A stretch of 64,000 nucleotides of DNA from Portulaca oleracea (lineage: Eukaryota > Streptophyta > Magnoliopsida > Caryophyllales > Portulacaceae): contig CM055877.1 of NCBI GenBank assembly GCA_029582165.1, positions 1,661,523 through 1,725,522 on the forward strand. The letters run 5' to 3'. Numbering within the stretch: position 1 is the first letter of the stretch; every line of letters begins with the position of its first letter. This document shows, piece by piece, positions 44,460-57,179 of this stretch. Below the pieces are notes generated by a model that worked only from the letters and a program-made list of their open reading frames with translations, made no database searches and was not told the origin of the DNA. Position numbers and translations under genes: made by a program.

Positions 44460-45544
44460 GTCACCACTCGGGAGATGGGACTTAGAGTTAGTTTATTCAT
44501 GCAACTCCCATGCTTAGAACCAAGCATAATCATCCTAATCCCATGAAATCGAGGTTGATTCCTTCCTGTTAACCTCGAGCCTATTTCTTTCTCTATTTGT
44601 AGTTTTATTTTGTCTTTTAGTTAATTAGTGCTTCACCTAAATCATTGGTAATTTCAGCCTAGTTGTCTGGTTGGTGAGAGCTTGACTAGCTTTTAGGTTT
44701 GGAAGCCCCAACTCCCTGTGAAGATGATAAGCAAACCTCATATTGTACTGCAACTTAACAAAGGACATGCATATTACCATACCATATTACAATTGAATAC
44801 ATTAATCACAAACCATCACATATTATCAGATCATGCTATACTTTACCACAATAACCATAACTTTCTTTCTCCTCACTTTTCTCTCTTCTCATCACTTTTT
44901 ACTTTTTTCTCTCCTCGCTTACCACATCAATCATTATTATCACAAATTTTATCAGAATTTACCATATTGTATCACATCATATCCATTATCCACATTTTAC
45001 CATATTATATAATTATCACACGTTGTCCATAGGAGGAAAAAACAGGGTCTATATATGAGTCTATGACACTATTTCTTTGCCTTTTCTTTTCATGGTTGGG
45101 CGAAAATTGAGATGGTGGTATGCAAGGGAGGGCAAAGATCACACGTCATTCACGCCTTAATGAGTGAGAAATATTTGTTTGTTTATTTTCTATTTATTTA
45201 TTTATTTTCATTAAAAAAACTCAAACATTGTGTTGGAAATTCACAAACTAAAAAGGAGCAAGGGGGCAATTTGAAACCCACTTCTAATGTGTCATGACCC
45301 ATGATAATGCATTGGGAAGCTATAATATATAGTTTCATACAGTATATTTCATGTGACATGACAGATTTATATATTAACGGAGATTATTGTTAAATCACAT
45401 TAATTTGATTGTTAACTTATCTTCCAACATAAAAATTGATTATATTTATCCAAAAAAAAGTTATTCTAAAAATTGATTCTATTTTGGCTCCGTTCTTTTA
45501 AACAGTGCGGTGCGGTGAGTTGGATAACTAATTCTTGATTAATT
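44460..45544. other. Intergenic with MITE-like debris
   Basis: 44730-45010 is rich in TTTACCAC/CCATATTA words, resembling the interior of the MITE at 49584-49850, but no ends were found. GGCTCCGTTCTTTTAAACAG at 45486 is a lone terminus of the same family. No gene supported. Confidence 0.35.
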
Positions 45545-46565
45545 ATTTTTAACATTCCCCATCCCCCCTTTCGGAGGTTTGTCCAGAAGACCCAATTTGG
45601 CAAACAAATAGTTATGTTGATGTTCTCTCAATGGTTTAGTTAGGATATCTGCTATTTGCTCGCTTGAATCGAAGTTACATGAAAAATACTAAGAAACTCT
45701 TCTATCAATTTGTCTCTTGTATAATGGCAATCAATATTGAGATGTTTCGTTCTTTCATGAAAAACTGGGTTTTCTACTATGTGCATTGCTGCTTTGTTGT
45801 CACAATGTAACAACAGGAAGCTCCAATGGAAGTCTTAGATCTTGAATGAGATTAGTGATCCAAACTAACTCAGAAGTAGTAGTAGACATGGTCCTATATT
45901 CTGCTTCAATTGTAGATTTTGTTACTGTATCTTGTTTCTTTGTTTTCCATAATTCCATGATACTAAGCATTTGCCAAGAAACACAGTGTATCCAGTGAGA
46001 GAACTTGTTGTCATCTGGCAAGCTCCCCAATCAGAATCACAGTGTGCTTGAACTTTAAAATCAGAACTTGTTGGGAAGAATAACCCTCGGTTGATTGTTC
46101 CCTTTAGATACCTTAATACATGAAGAGCCACATCATATCAAACTGATGTTTAGTTGGAGCTTACAAAAACTGATTAAGATGATGGACAAAATATGACATA
46201 TCAGGTCTTGTGAGAGTTAGAATAGAAGTCTTTCAGCAATTCTTCTATACTTCTCAGGTTCATCAAGTAGTTTTCCTTTATTAGTAGACAACTTCAAACC
46301 CTTTGGGAGTGGAAATTTTGCCGGTTTTGCTCCTGGTAATCCTGCATCAATGAGAATGTCAAATATAATATACTTTCTTTGATTCAATAAGGTACCTGAA
46401 CCAACTTTTGCAATTCAAATCCCAGGAAGTATCTAGCTAGGCCTAGATCTTTAATCGTGAATGCTTGGTGTAACTGTTGTTTGAGTTCAAGAATTCCTTG
46501 ATCATAATTTCCTGTAATAAGAAGATCATCCACATAAACTAACATTAAAGTAGTTAGTTCATTAA
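45545..46565 (-). pseudogene. Copia pol remnant (RT/RNase H)
   Basis: On the minus strand, broken frames read VYVDDLLITGNYDQGILELK (reverse transcriptase YVDD box near 46530), DLGLARYFLGFELQ, ALHVLRYLKGTINRGLFF, SDWGACQMTTSSLTGY (RNase H), STIEAEYRTMSTTTSELVWI and the polyprotein end [13 protein letters not shown]...LFAKLGL. Many stops and frameshifts and no LTRs: an old, dead Copia fragment unrelated in detail to the element at 57326-64000. Confidence 0.8.
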
Positions 46566-47604
46566 TGAGTCCCTTCTAAATTAAAAAAAAAAAAAGAAGA
46601 GTGAAAATCAACAATTACTAGGGACAATTTCTTAAAATAGTCATTAATATGCGTTGCGAGGGTAATTACAAAATGATAAAATATTTTTTATCAATAAGAT
46701 ATAATTAAAGCGATAAGTACTATGGGATTAAGGTAGGCTTAGTGGAAGATATGAGATGTGTGATATAGAGGTGTTTGGTAGGCCAGGATTAAGGTAGTCG
46801 GGCGAGGGGGTCCTTAAGGTAGTAAGATACGGGATTAAGTTACGCTTTGTGTTTGTCAGGTATTATGTCTAAATTACCCGCTTAACAACTAACTGCTTAG
46901 AGCACGTATATATGAAACTATCTCTCGGACTCTCTCATTCCCACATTCTATTTCATTTTCGAAATGGGTTTGGTTTTGGTTCTTAAAAGGTTTTTTGGGT
47001 CCATAAAAATCATCCTTTTCATACACTTTTATGCATATGAAGAAAAGACTGCTTCCTTCATGCATTTTTGTGCATGAGGAGGAAGACTGCCTACATATGT
47101 ACTCCCTCAGATCCCACATTAGTGCGATCATACTGGGGTTGTCTATTATTGAAGAAAAGACTGTTTCCATATAAATTTCCTTAGAGACCCATGAAGTTGG
47201 TAATAATTAAAGAACCAGAATTATTTTGTAGCTTAATTGAGATTCACAAAAGTTGATAGACACATATGGGTCCCCAAAATTAATTATTAGTGGTTTCTAG
47301 AGGGTGAAGAGAGCATGAGAAGGTAGATGCATTAGATGCTGATTGCTGAGTGTATCCAAACAAACATGCCAGCCAATGAAGACTTTTGAATAAGATCTGT
47401 TCAAAGGGAAAGTAAGCAAGCAATAGCTACTTAGGAATTTGAGAGTGATGGGTCATGTATGCTAATTTATCCTGTTTGTAGTTGTACCTCTACATCACTA
47501 CACTCTTAATTAACTATTGCCAAATACTACATTACAAAACACGTAAATCTCTCTATCTCATTAGATTACAATGCATCTAAAAGTGGGTTAAAAATTTTCC
47601 AAAT
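46566..47604. other. Intergenic, no gene seen
   Basis: AT-rich sequence. GAAGAAAAGACTG occurs near 47039 and 47152, a small duplication. No gene or transposon ends recognised. Confidence 0.4.
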
Positions 47605-48175
47605 TTACTATTAAAATTAGGATCATTGGATAGCAATAATATGAATTTTTTGGGGGTATTGATCAAAATATCAACAATTTTGTTGGACATTAGTAGTGTC
47701 CATATATGGATCTAGTTTTCAGTAATAGTACATCACTCAGTTGGTAGGTGTTTGATTTAATAGAAAGATGATATATCGCCTAATTGTCTGAGTTAGAGGC
47801 TAGAGTAAGTTGAAAAAACATTAACAACTACATTTTTAGGTCAACTATGTAACATTAACCAATTTAGCTAAACAATAATGTAAAAATAAACTTTGATTGT
47901 TTTTCAACTAAATTGGTTAACACTGCTTAATTGCTAAAAAAGTTACAACCGACCTTTTTTCCACTTACTCCGTCCTCCAACCCAGACAATTAGGCGACAT
48001 GTCGTCTTTTCGTCAAGTCAAGCACATACTAACTCAGTTTCGTACTATTGCTGGAAAATAAGTCTATAGTTGGTACTGCTAGTATCCAATAAAATTGTTG
48101 GTATATATTATTATTGTTCCATACGCCCAAAGTTCGTATTATCATTGTCCAATAATCCTTAAAATTAAGACCATA
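47605..48175. repeat. Large fold-back structure, arms about 280 bp
   Basis: The left half (about 47605-47885) is an imperfect reverse complement of the right half (about 47895-48175), almost without a loop. Matching blocks in order from outside: AATTAGGATCATTGGA/AAGGATTATTGGACA; TCAACAATTTTGTTGG/CCAACAATTTTATTGG; CAGTAATAGTAC/CAGCAATAGTAC; ATCGCCTAATTGTCTGAGTT/GTCGCCTAATTGTCTGGGTT; and TTAACCAATTTAG with its exact complement near the centre. It has no coding capacity. It resembles a fold-back or long-TIR (Mutator-like) non-autonomous element, or a segment duplicated in inverse orientation. Confidence 0.75.
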
Positions 48176-48753
48176 GTTTAATATTTTTCTATCAGGGAAT
48201 AAGATTGATGTATTTAATATAAATTTTAGACTATTTAGAGTCTGTATTAACTGGGAGTAAATTTGAGCTCAAAATGGAAAAAAAAGGAACACACTAGGAG
48301 TAAATTTAACTTTATGTTCATCCAGATATATAACAAAAACATCTCTTTATTTTTTTTTAATTTTTAACTCCTACAAAATTGCTTTTATTTTTGTACAAAA
48401 GTAACCCTTAAAAAAATCTAAGCTTAAATTGATTTTTTTCCTAAACAATGAAAAAGAGTGAATTATATATATACAGCAACCATCAATCAAATCCATGTTT
48501 CTCAATAACACAACAATAATCACAAAAACATATTCAAAAAGCCATACCACCTCCACATATATAGGAAGCAACTTCCCCTAAATGACTAAATTAAATGTGG
48601 CCTACATAAATAATAATTATTCAACAACTTTTTTAAACTAATCTTCTTCACACTCACATATAGCCATATAATGTTTGTTTGCCTCCATATCCCAACCCCA
48701 CTGCATATCACCTCAATCTAAATCACTTCTCTTTCCTTCAAAACATGTGCCTG
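48176..48753. other. Intergenic, no feature seen
   Basis: AT-rich sequence with no supported gene. Confidence 0.4.
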
Positions 48754-48761
48754 CATGCATG

Positions 48762-49064
48762 TAGGGCGGTCAAAAATTCGAGTTCGGGTCAATCCGAGTT
48801 TGGACGAATCGGAAATCGGACGAAAACTTGATGTTTGATACCTAATTTTTTGAAACATTTTCCGGGTCGGACAAATCAGACAAGCATGAATTTGGGTCTA
48901 TCTAAACCGGGTTCGGACAATAAAAAATTGGAAAATATCGTGTTCGAATTTTCGGTTAAATCCATCAATATAAAAATTCAGACGGAAATTCTATGACTAT
49001 ACCCACTTTTTTTCCGAATCGGACTAAACCGGATTTTCATATCATACCTTTTTTGACAGCCCTA
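48762..49064. mobile_element. hAT-like MITE, TTCGG-rich family
   Basis: A 303-bp element with 15-bp ends TAGGGCGGTCAAAAA and (reverse complement) TAGGGCTGTCAAAAA. The flanks are CATGCATG (48754-48761) and CCTGCATG (49065-49072), 7 of 8 identical. The interior is filled with TTCGGGTC, CGGACAA and TCGGAC words in both orientations. Confidence 0.8.
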
Positions 49065-49072
49065 CCTGCATG

Positions 49073-49580
49073 CCCATAATCCTAACCTATATTATCATAA
49101 TCATTAATCCAGCTATAATTATTTGAATCTTTTACATAATGTTGCTGATTATTCAAGGGATTAAACATAAAGTGGACATTAATTTCCTTTAACAAATAAT
49201 TAATTTCTTGAAAAGAAAATGCAACTAACAAACAGACTATGATTAATTGTTTAGCTGTTGCTATTAATTAGCAGTGTTGTTATTTTCATGGAACTGTTTA
49301 AAAATATCCAAAATAAGCAAACAAGCAATTTAGCTAAGCTGGCGCTGGATGGTCTCGCAGTGGCTACATTTATTTGATTAACTTGTCACTGTTAATTACT
49401 ATCGCAATATTAATTCTGATATTAAATTTTGTACTGAAAAATAATGATTGAAGGAAATTAGATGGTAACCATTTATGTAAAACAGGTTTCATAATTTGAG
49501 ATGGACAATGTATTTTGACATTATTATCTGTATTTTTTTGTACATGCTCGATGGCTTGTACATGTCGTACGGTCAATTAC
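49073..49580. other. Intergenic, no feature seen
   Basis: AT-rich sequence with no supported gene. Confidence 0.4.
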
Positions 49581-49583
49581 TCA

Positions 49584-49850
49584 GGCCCGTTCTTTTATGC
49601 GGTATCACACCACACCGTACTACTTAATATTCTACCAGATTTCACCATACTCTACCATACTTTACCACAATCATTATCAAAATATCTTCTTAGTTTTCTC
49701 TCTCATTTAATTTTTCTTCTCTATTTTTTACATTCTCTCTCCTCACTTCCCCCACGTAGCACAACTCTTACCACAACTCACCACAACCCACCACACTTCA
49801 CCACATTTTTTCAAATTCCACCACACCTCAACGTATAAAATAACGGAGCC
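49584..49850. mobile_element. Tourist-like MITE with 3-bp TCA duplication, copy 1
   Basis: The ends are GGCCCGTTCTTTTATGCGGT and (reverse complement) GGCTCCGTTATTTTATACGT. TCA lies at 49581-49583 and 49851-49853. The interior is full of ACCACA/TTTACCA words. It shares its ends with 52511-52713. Confidence 0.7.
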
Positions 49851-50129
49851 TCAATGTGTTATGTCTCTTCCCTAGGCAACAAATAACTTTTAAAATATAA
49901 CTAGCTTTTGACTTTCCGTGTGATGCAACATGAATTTTTCTATTAATTTAGCTAATTTAATTGAAGGAGTAAATTACAGATTAATATCTTAGAAAAAAAA
50001 TTATACTATCATAATATGATATACTTTTTTACTGTAAATATTTCTTTAATACTAAATTTTTTGAATTATGTGGCTGTCAATATAAAAATCTACATATAAA
50101 GTTGTTTCTAATTTAAGTATGACTACCTA

Positions 50130-50548
50130 ATGGCGGAAGTAAAGGCTGTGCTCACAGGGCTGCGAATGGCAAAGAACATGGGAGTGGAATATTTGGAACT
50201 CATAGTGGACTCTCAAGTAGTTGCCAAGTTTCTTTGCATGGAAGAAGTAACTCATACAACAATAGGCCCCCTTATTAAACAATGTTAAGCTTGGATGCGG
50301 ATGGAAGGTTGGAACGTCAAGGTGTATTTTTGGCATCGAGAGGCAAATCGGGTTGCTGACAAGTTAGCCTCAATGACTTTTGATCAAAATATTAGAACTA
50401 TTGTGTACCTTAATGAACCTCCTAGGGAGGTTCAACAATTGTTCCATGCAGATCGTATTGCTGCTAGAGGAATCTATCGAATGTAATTGTTACTAGTTTG
50501 CTTTGAATAAATTGGGCTTTGACCTACCTTTACTACAAAAAAAAAAAA
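50130..50548 (+). pseudogene. 5'-truncated LINE: RNase H-like domain and poly-A tail
   Basis: The frame reads MAEVKAVLTGLRMAKNMGVE, YLELIVDSQVVAKFL, a TAA stop at 50286-50288, then EGWNVKVYFWHREANRVADKLA and a natural stop at 50484-50486. E, D and H-x-E-A-N-x-x-A-D are RNase H-like landmarks. After AATAAATTGGGCTTTG a run of 12 A ends the element near 50548. The single in-frame stop and truncated 5' end are typical of a dead LINE copy. Confidence 0.7.
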
Positions 50549-52507
50549 GAATGCTAGAAAGTAATATTCTTACATTGCACAAAAAAAATAATTAATTAAG
50601 CCTGATAAGACCAACAAAAGTACTAATTAGTGCCCATAATACCACTAATCATTTTCCATGCATGTATAATCTCACTAATCAAGTGCTTGACCATAATTAG
50701 GAACAGATGGAACAGAGAAAGCATGTCTAGCAAGCATATGCAATTGGCTGAAAAGAGGTATCCCTCTTTTGTGACTCTTTTATCCATCAATGGATGTTTG
50801 GCTTTTGAAGCTTTTAATTTGCCCTACAATATTTCACTTCAAACCAACATGTTGCATGAAATGACATTAACCAAACACATACCTACTAAGATATGAAAGC
50901 ATTGAAAGCACAAGAAAAGACCTCAAGTTTCTTTTGCAATATTCAAATGCATGAATCATTATGTTATATTTGAATTTAGAAAATGTATGCAGAGAATTTC
51001 AAAAATTATGTAACAAGTAACAACCATACACTAATTTGTATACAAAATTTAAAGGACTAGAATATAGAGCATAATGTTTGCTCTTTACACTGCTAGCACA
51101 AAAACTTATCCTCATCCTTCAAAAATATGTAAAATGATAAATATATTGACGTAAGATGCATAATAATTATTTTGCATTTCACCTAAATCATTCATAAAGT
51201 TACGTGTAAGTATATTTAAATTATTATAAAGCTATATTTCATTATTTTGAGGGTTATTACAACTTATAAACAATATAAAAACAATTATTTATTTATATTT
51301 TTTCATAAATGTAAAACTATGCATAAAATTAGTCGATTGTTTATATTAATTTTTTTACCAAACTAATAAGTATTATACTCTTATAGTTGATAAATATATA
51401 TTATTATTAAAGAAAATATTATTAAAATTAATAAAAATATGAAATATGACCAATTCAAGATTGTCATGACCTCAATAATATTGATTACCGTCCATCACGA
51501 CTCAAACTCATTTTTTTATTATTATTATCTTCCTACCAATGAGCACCAACCACGAAACTATAGTTGGGCCTACAATCTAATAAGTATTAGATTGTGCTTA
51601 TTGAGTTTGGTTATTCTGAAAGGATGATTGTAGTTAAGTGTTTCTTTTTTTTTTTTTTATTTGATTGGATTGTAACATATAAGTGTGTGGTTCATGTTGT
51701 ACTATGACAGACTATTGAGTTTGGTTGTCAGCCACCAGTTATCAACCCCAAATTGTCAAGACAAGCTCAATTGTGATCGGGAAATGAGAGATCAATAACC
51801 TATCGGTTGCTAACTATCAGTCGCTATATATTAGCTGCAAGCTTAGTCTACGAACACATATAACTCTACGACCAATATTATGAGTCACACCTATAGATCG
51901 TCCGGTACAACTCTGCAATTAATTAAAATGACCTATCTGCTACCAATAATACTGGTTGCGTATAAGGTCAATGATTTAGATAATTTTAGAATACAATCTT
52001 TATTATCAAAACTAACAGACATAGTTATCGGTATTAATAATTGATGGTCATTTATAGTATAATTGATGTCGTCCTCCTCCTATGTACTAACCGAGTAGTT
52101 CTATCACTTTTATGATCGGTCATCCATACGAGGGGTATTGTCAATAGGCAATGGACATTTTGGGCATATAAGATGTACATGAGTGCCTTAATAAGGTGGT
52201 TTTGATCCATATGATTGGTTAACACTATACATGAGCTTTGACAAAACAAATGCACATTCAACGGTACGTATGGTGAGTGGTGACAGCCTAAGGTACGTAC
52301 GGTACGACTAGGTGTATGCTCAAACTTTTATGAGTAGCATCATAGCTAGAGAAACACATGTGTTGGAATGCAACACAATGCAACATACGGAAGAAAAGAG
52401 GAAAGTTCTTCATGATTTGACTAGACTAGAAACCAAAACAAAACTCTCTATGTAAAATCACAATTAATTCTTCAAAATTTCGTCGGAGGGGAAGGATGTA
52501 AGAGTCA
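50549..52507. other. Gene-poor AT-rich DNA
   Basis: No supported gene, no recognised element ends. Poly-A/T and AT-rich tracts dominate, for example 51220-51440. Confidence 0.4.
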
Positions 52508-52510
52508 TCA

Positions 52511-52713
52511 GGCCCCATTCTTTTATACGGTGGGATTGCGGTGCAATAAATTGTGGTGTGGTGAGTTGCGGTAAGGTGCAGTGAAAAATAATAAATGGAT
52601 GTTGAAATGTAATAGTAATAATAAAAAGGTAAATGGTAATACTTGGTGGATAATGGTGGATTGTGGTAAGTTGCAGTGCGGTAACTTGCGATACCGCATA
52701 AAAGAACGAGGCC
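52511..52713. mobile_element. Tourist-like MITE with 3-bp TCA duplication, copy 2
   Basis: A 203-bp element with ends GGCCCCATTCTTTTATACGG and (reverse complement) GGCCTCGTTCTTTTATGCGG. TCA lies at 52508-52510 and 52714-52716. The interior is GTGGTG/GCGGT-rich, opposite in orientation to 49584-49850. Confidence 0.8.
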
Positions 52714-52837
52714 TCAAATATCTTTAAGTTTTACTATTTAGAAAGATTGATTTTAATTGATCTAAGATTTAAAAATTGTTTATTATCAACTAGTCCATTG
52801 TCCATTGTCCATTGAAAAGAAGTAGAGGATGTTTAAT

Positions 52838-53340
52838 TAGGGTTGTCAGTAATCTGAGTTTGGATTATTTCGGTTTTGGACGATTCGGACATTGGAAGAA
52901 AAATTGATTTCAGAAAGACTGAAACTCATAGTTTTTGTATTCCGGGTTGGACAAGTTTAGAATCGGTTTCAAACAATAGGAATGAGAAAATTCTTGTGTT
53001 TAAAATCCAGAAAACAATTGTTCAATGTTGATGAAAAACGATGTCCATAAATAGTTTTTACATGTCAGATTGATTTGCGCTTACCAAGTTTAACCATATT
53101 TTGAATTTCAATATGGCTAGGGATGACAGTGGGGCGGAGAATCCCCGTATCTGCCAAGGCCCTACTGCGCTCTAGGGAAAAATCCCAACTCCCAATAGAG
53201 ATTTGGCAAAGAATTAAATCCCTCCACGAGGATGATGACACAAACTTTCCCCGACCCCGCCTTCGTTTCCCGTTCAGAGAAATTACCCACCACATATCCC
53301 TCGTCCCCATGCTCAATTTGAGTTTTATGATTTGATAGCT
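52838..53340. mobile_element. Two truncated hAT-like MITE ends side by side
   Basis: TAGGGTTGTCAGTAATCTG at 52838 starts a TTCGG-rich segment that lacks a right end. TAGGGATGACAGTGGGGCGG at 53118 is the left end of the GGGGATGGGG family (compare 15469-16076); its right part, near 53250-53315, is decayed. No target duplications. Confidence 0.5.
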
Positions 53341-53813
53341 ATTCTTGTGATGTGGCAACTGGCAACCAAATTGATTTTACTGTCAGTAAAACTGATGAGA
53401 TTGACCATAAGAAAACCAGGTGTGAATCAATGCACACTGACTGCTGTGAGTCTGACAAGTTACATACTTAGACAGAAAGACACAGAATGTTAAAAGGGTA
53501 GCCCAAACTGTCACAATGACAACCCCAGTAAATTTGAGCTTTGATGACACAAACTTGCATTCTGACACACTCTTACCTTTCAGGTGCTGTCTTTCATCAT
53601 TGTCAACATTTCTGCACAATTTCTATCCTTACATATTTTTGTTAGCTATTTCATTACCTACATCAGTTTTGTTTAGAATAAGTTTGTGGTATGATACATA
53701 TTCTAACATCATAGACACAAAAGAGATGAACCCAGAATAACACAATTGTATGCCAAATTGTTAACAATGCAGTATTGATACAACAAAAATGATGCCAATT
53801 TTCAAATTTAACC

Positions 53814-54524
53814 CTAAAATCTCAAAAAGTGATAAACAAACCAACCATTGGCAACACCCAAACAAGCACCAACCACAACATCAAACACAAAATGTCTACC
53901 CAGCAAAACCCTAGAAATCGACGTTACAGTCGCCCAAATCAAAACCCAGAAACCAAATACCCCAACAACATTACCAGAATCGCGATTCCCGATCCACCGA
54001 TCGACGATCTCCCCCTTTCGGATCTTGAGCTGCTCCAACCCCTCAACAATGGCGGGGAGAAAGAGGTGCGACAGAGCCGCGACGAAGCACACCCGCGACG
54101 CGTGGCCGCTCGGGAAGGACCAGTGGTCGACGGCGAAGGTGAGCCCCATTGACTTGTTGTACGCCGGTCGACGGCGGCGGACGAGGTGCTTGGTGGTTCC
54201 GACGGCAGCGATGTCGGTGATGAGGCCGAGTAGGAGGCAGAGGGAGAAGGAGTAGAGATGGGGGGAGTGGAGGGAGATCGGAGAGAGGAGGAGGGCGATC
54301 GAGAGGGGGAACCAGAGACGCCCGTCGCCGGAGATCTCGAGGAGTTTTAGGGCGGCGCGTGGGAGTACGGGCTCGAAGAGCGCGTGGATCTGGCTGGATA
54401 GGGACGTGTCGAGGTTGACTATGTGGGTTAGGAGAGACGGCGAGGGTGGTGGCAGAGGTGGTGGTTGCGGTTGCGGTTGCGGTTGCGGTTGCTCCGGCGG
54501 TGGTGATGGTGGTTTGTCCGCCAT
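53814..54524 (-). CDS. PAP2-family lipid phosphate phosphatase (LPP-beta-like)
   Basis: A 236-aa integral membrane protein from one exon. It would remove phosphate from a lipid phosphate or prenyl/presqualene diphosphate. The three PAP2 signature motifs are intact: KHLVRRRRP at 112-120 (KxxxxxxRP), PSGH at 138-141, and SRVLLGRHFVFD at 204-215, with the catalytic histidines H141 and H211 and D215. Hydrophobic segments at about 71-83, 90-108, 145-160, 185-202 and 214-232 fit a multi-pass fold. The N-terminus (residues 5-29) is proline-rich with QPQPQPQ coded by GGTTGC-type hexamer repeats (54461-54492, minus strand). Length and motif order fit plant LPP-beta or PLPP6-like enzymes. The exact substrate is not shown. 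Confidence 0.9.
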   Translation of the reverse strand: MADKPPSPPPEQPQPQPQPQPPPLPPPSPSLLTHIVNLDTSLSSQIHALFEPVLPRAALKLLEISGDGRLWFPLSIALLLSPISLHSPHLYSFSLCLLLGLITDIAAVGTTKHLVRRRRPAYNKSMGLTFAVDHWSFPSGHASRVCFVAALSHLFLPAIVEGLEQLKIRKGEIVDRWIGNRDSGNVVGVFGFWVLIWATVTSISRVLLGRHFVFDVVVGACLGVANGWFVYHFLRF

Positions 54525-56952
54525 GATATTGGGTGGTTGGAAAGACAGTTTGGCTTAATGGGTTAGTTAATGGAGTAAATGAGATCAGATGGGATTCATC
54601 ATGTGAAGAGATTTTAAATGGGCTGCTTGTATTTGGGCTATTTGATTTTGTGAAGTTCCTTAATCGGACTTGTATGATTGGGCCTTGAGCCGGTTTATTT
54701 GGGCTATCGATTTCTTTTTCTATTTTTCAGCCTACGTTGCATTTTTCATTTAGGGTTATTGGTCATAAAGGATGGCCCAAAAGTTAAATTGACTGAAAAA
54801 TCTTTCTAAATGACTAAATCTATTAATATTAATAATGGAATAATTTTGACACAATATAAAATCTTCAATCCATAGAATAAAACACTCTAAAAATGTTTAT
54901 TATTAATTAAGATGAAATTAAATAATATGATTAAATTTTATAACTAAATTGCATATAAGTTTGTTGCTACTCTGAGAAATCAATCTCAAAACCTGTAAGA
55001 TACTACAATGCAGCAGATACCAACTAAGTTAATAGTTCATTGATTATGTTTTTCTACTTATAGTTGATAATCTTGTTATCTTTTATTATAGTTTTATTAC
55101 TTCTATAGGTGGGTGTGATTTAGATTTTGATGCTGTGAATTTTCTCATTACTATCTTATTCTTTTTCTTTCGAAAGTAATAAATATCCAAAAATGGGAGC
55201 AATCATCACATAAAAGAAGAAATCTAAACAAACAATAAACAAAGTACTTTTAATTAAGTTACAGTGCAGTGATAAATATAATGAGATGACATTCATAACC
55301 ATGTGTGTATTCGACCAATGACCATATCCATAAACCCTAAAATTTGAAAATTGGGAAACAAATTAAAAGTACATGAATTAATGATGGATAATTCATCCAA
55401 GTACTGACAGCAAATGCAGGGGGTAGGGGTAGGTAATTGGTAAATGCATGCATGATGATGAATAGAGATGAATATAATGAGATGATCAAGTTGACCAAAT
55501 AAATGATGGTGACTGTCTGAGCAGTTTTAATTCCTGAATCCTGATCCATCCGTCCATCCATCAGCCATCAATTTCAACTAATCATTTCTGAATTTTCAGC
55601 AAAACATTAATTATCATCATATCTGAATCATGCATGGTTATGATTTTTCTATGGTTGGGTTTAGAGGCAACAAGCTAAGTCATTATGCATTTAATCTTAC
55701 TTTGAAATCTTTCACCTCACTCCCACTTTTTTTTTTTTTTTTTGTTGAATTATTAATCTACTTTCCTGATTTTCTGCCTTGATCATTTGCCGAACATGCT
55801 CTCTAAGTAGTTTATAGTAATATTAAAACCCTGAATCATTGTCGTGTGATTTATGCTCATAAACATAAACTATAATGTAGTCATATATAATTTATGAGTT
55901 CAAATTGTAAATATGTTTATGATTAAAGAACAAAAAAGATGTATGCGCTTAAAATTATATATGTGAGCTTGCTCATAAAGCTAACTGGGGTGTATACATG
56001 CTAAAAATAAGAATTATATTCATAAATTATACATGTATGTTCATATGTGATTTATAAGCTCAAACTATAAATGTTTTTTTTTTTTTTATCAAAGTATGAA
56101 ATTGTATGCTCATAACATTATATATGTATTCTCATACAATCATGCATGCATGCTTATCAATTAATAAGTGCACGCATACTCATACAATGAAAAATTCATA
56201 CAATAAATTAATAAGTGTACACATATTCTTATAATGAAAACTCGTAACCCACGTTTGAATACGGTCTGAATGATCCAGATATAATTAGTCTTTTCATGAA
56301 CTCAAAAGTTCATAGAAAAAGGATGATTCCTGCAAATCCAAAAATATTTTCTAAAACCTTTGAAAAGAGTGGTGCAAGAATACCAAAATTTACTTCTTAT
56401 GAGTATCTATTGCCAAGGTTATGATTTATGCTTTGACTACCTATACATTATAGCTACAATTAATTGACTCAAAAACTTTAATAATCTTGCAATAAGCAAA
56501 ACCAAGCGTGAAAAAATCAATCCAAAAAATAAAGGGGAAAAGAGGGATATAAACTTTAAGCTTTTTTTAGCATAAAGTTAACAAAGTTTGAAGGCAAACA
56601 GTAGCAAACACTAAAGATGAACTGATGAAGCATAAAGTTATGGCAGAAAGATGATGATGTTTCACACCATTTGCTCACCTCCAGAAATTTTGAGGAAACC
56701 CATATAGAGTAATCAGTAAAAGAAGGGCAAAAAGAGAGTTATATTTCAAGCACGAATTTTGGGGAGATGGGAAAATTTTAACCTCATGCACACAAAAGAG
56801 AGAGAATGTGAAGACCATAATTATGGATGTTAAAACCTACTTTGAACTTGAATGAAGTGGTACTTAAGAGATTACAGAATCTGTATGTAGATAGGCGTGA
56901 CTCTAAAGGCTGTCAATCCCTTTGGCATTTGCCCACCACCATACCCATTTAA
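54525..56952. other. Intergenic region with a loose tandem repeat
   Basis: No supported gene. 55877-55975 and 56031-56135 are imperfect copies sharing TTTATGAGTTCAAATTGTAA / TTTATAAGCTCAAACTATAA and ATTATATATGT words with a spacing of about 154 bp. T runs lie at 55729-55743 and 56076-56089. Confidence 0.45.
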
Positions 56953-56960
56953 CACCCACT

Positions 56961-57179
56961 TAGCGCTATCAAAAAATCGGGTCCAGGTAAATTCGGCTTG
57001 GATTGGGCCGGACAAATCGAACGAACTAAAATCGGGTTTGGACAATAGAAAAAAGAGAAATTTTATGTCCGGATATTCTGTCAATAACAAAATTTGAATG
57101 AAAAATCTATGTCCAGTCCCGATTTTTCCGGGTCAGACAATTTGGATAATCCGGGTCGGACAAAATTTTGTCAGCTCTA
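56961..57179. mobile_element. hAT-like MITE, TTCGG-rich family, short copy
   Basis: A 219-bp element starting TAGCGCTATCAAAAAATCGG and ending with the reverse complement of TAGAGCTGACAAAATTTTG. The flanks are CACCCACT (56953-56960) and CACCCACC (57180-57187), 7 of 8 identical. GGTCGGACAA-type words fill the interior. Confidence 0.75.

Noticed and set aside
45486..45530. GGCTCCGTTCTTTTAAACAG terminus of the TCA-type MITE family
   Set aside because: No opposite end or flanking duplication, so not called as a complete element.
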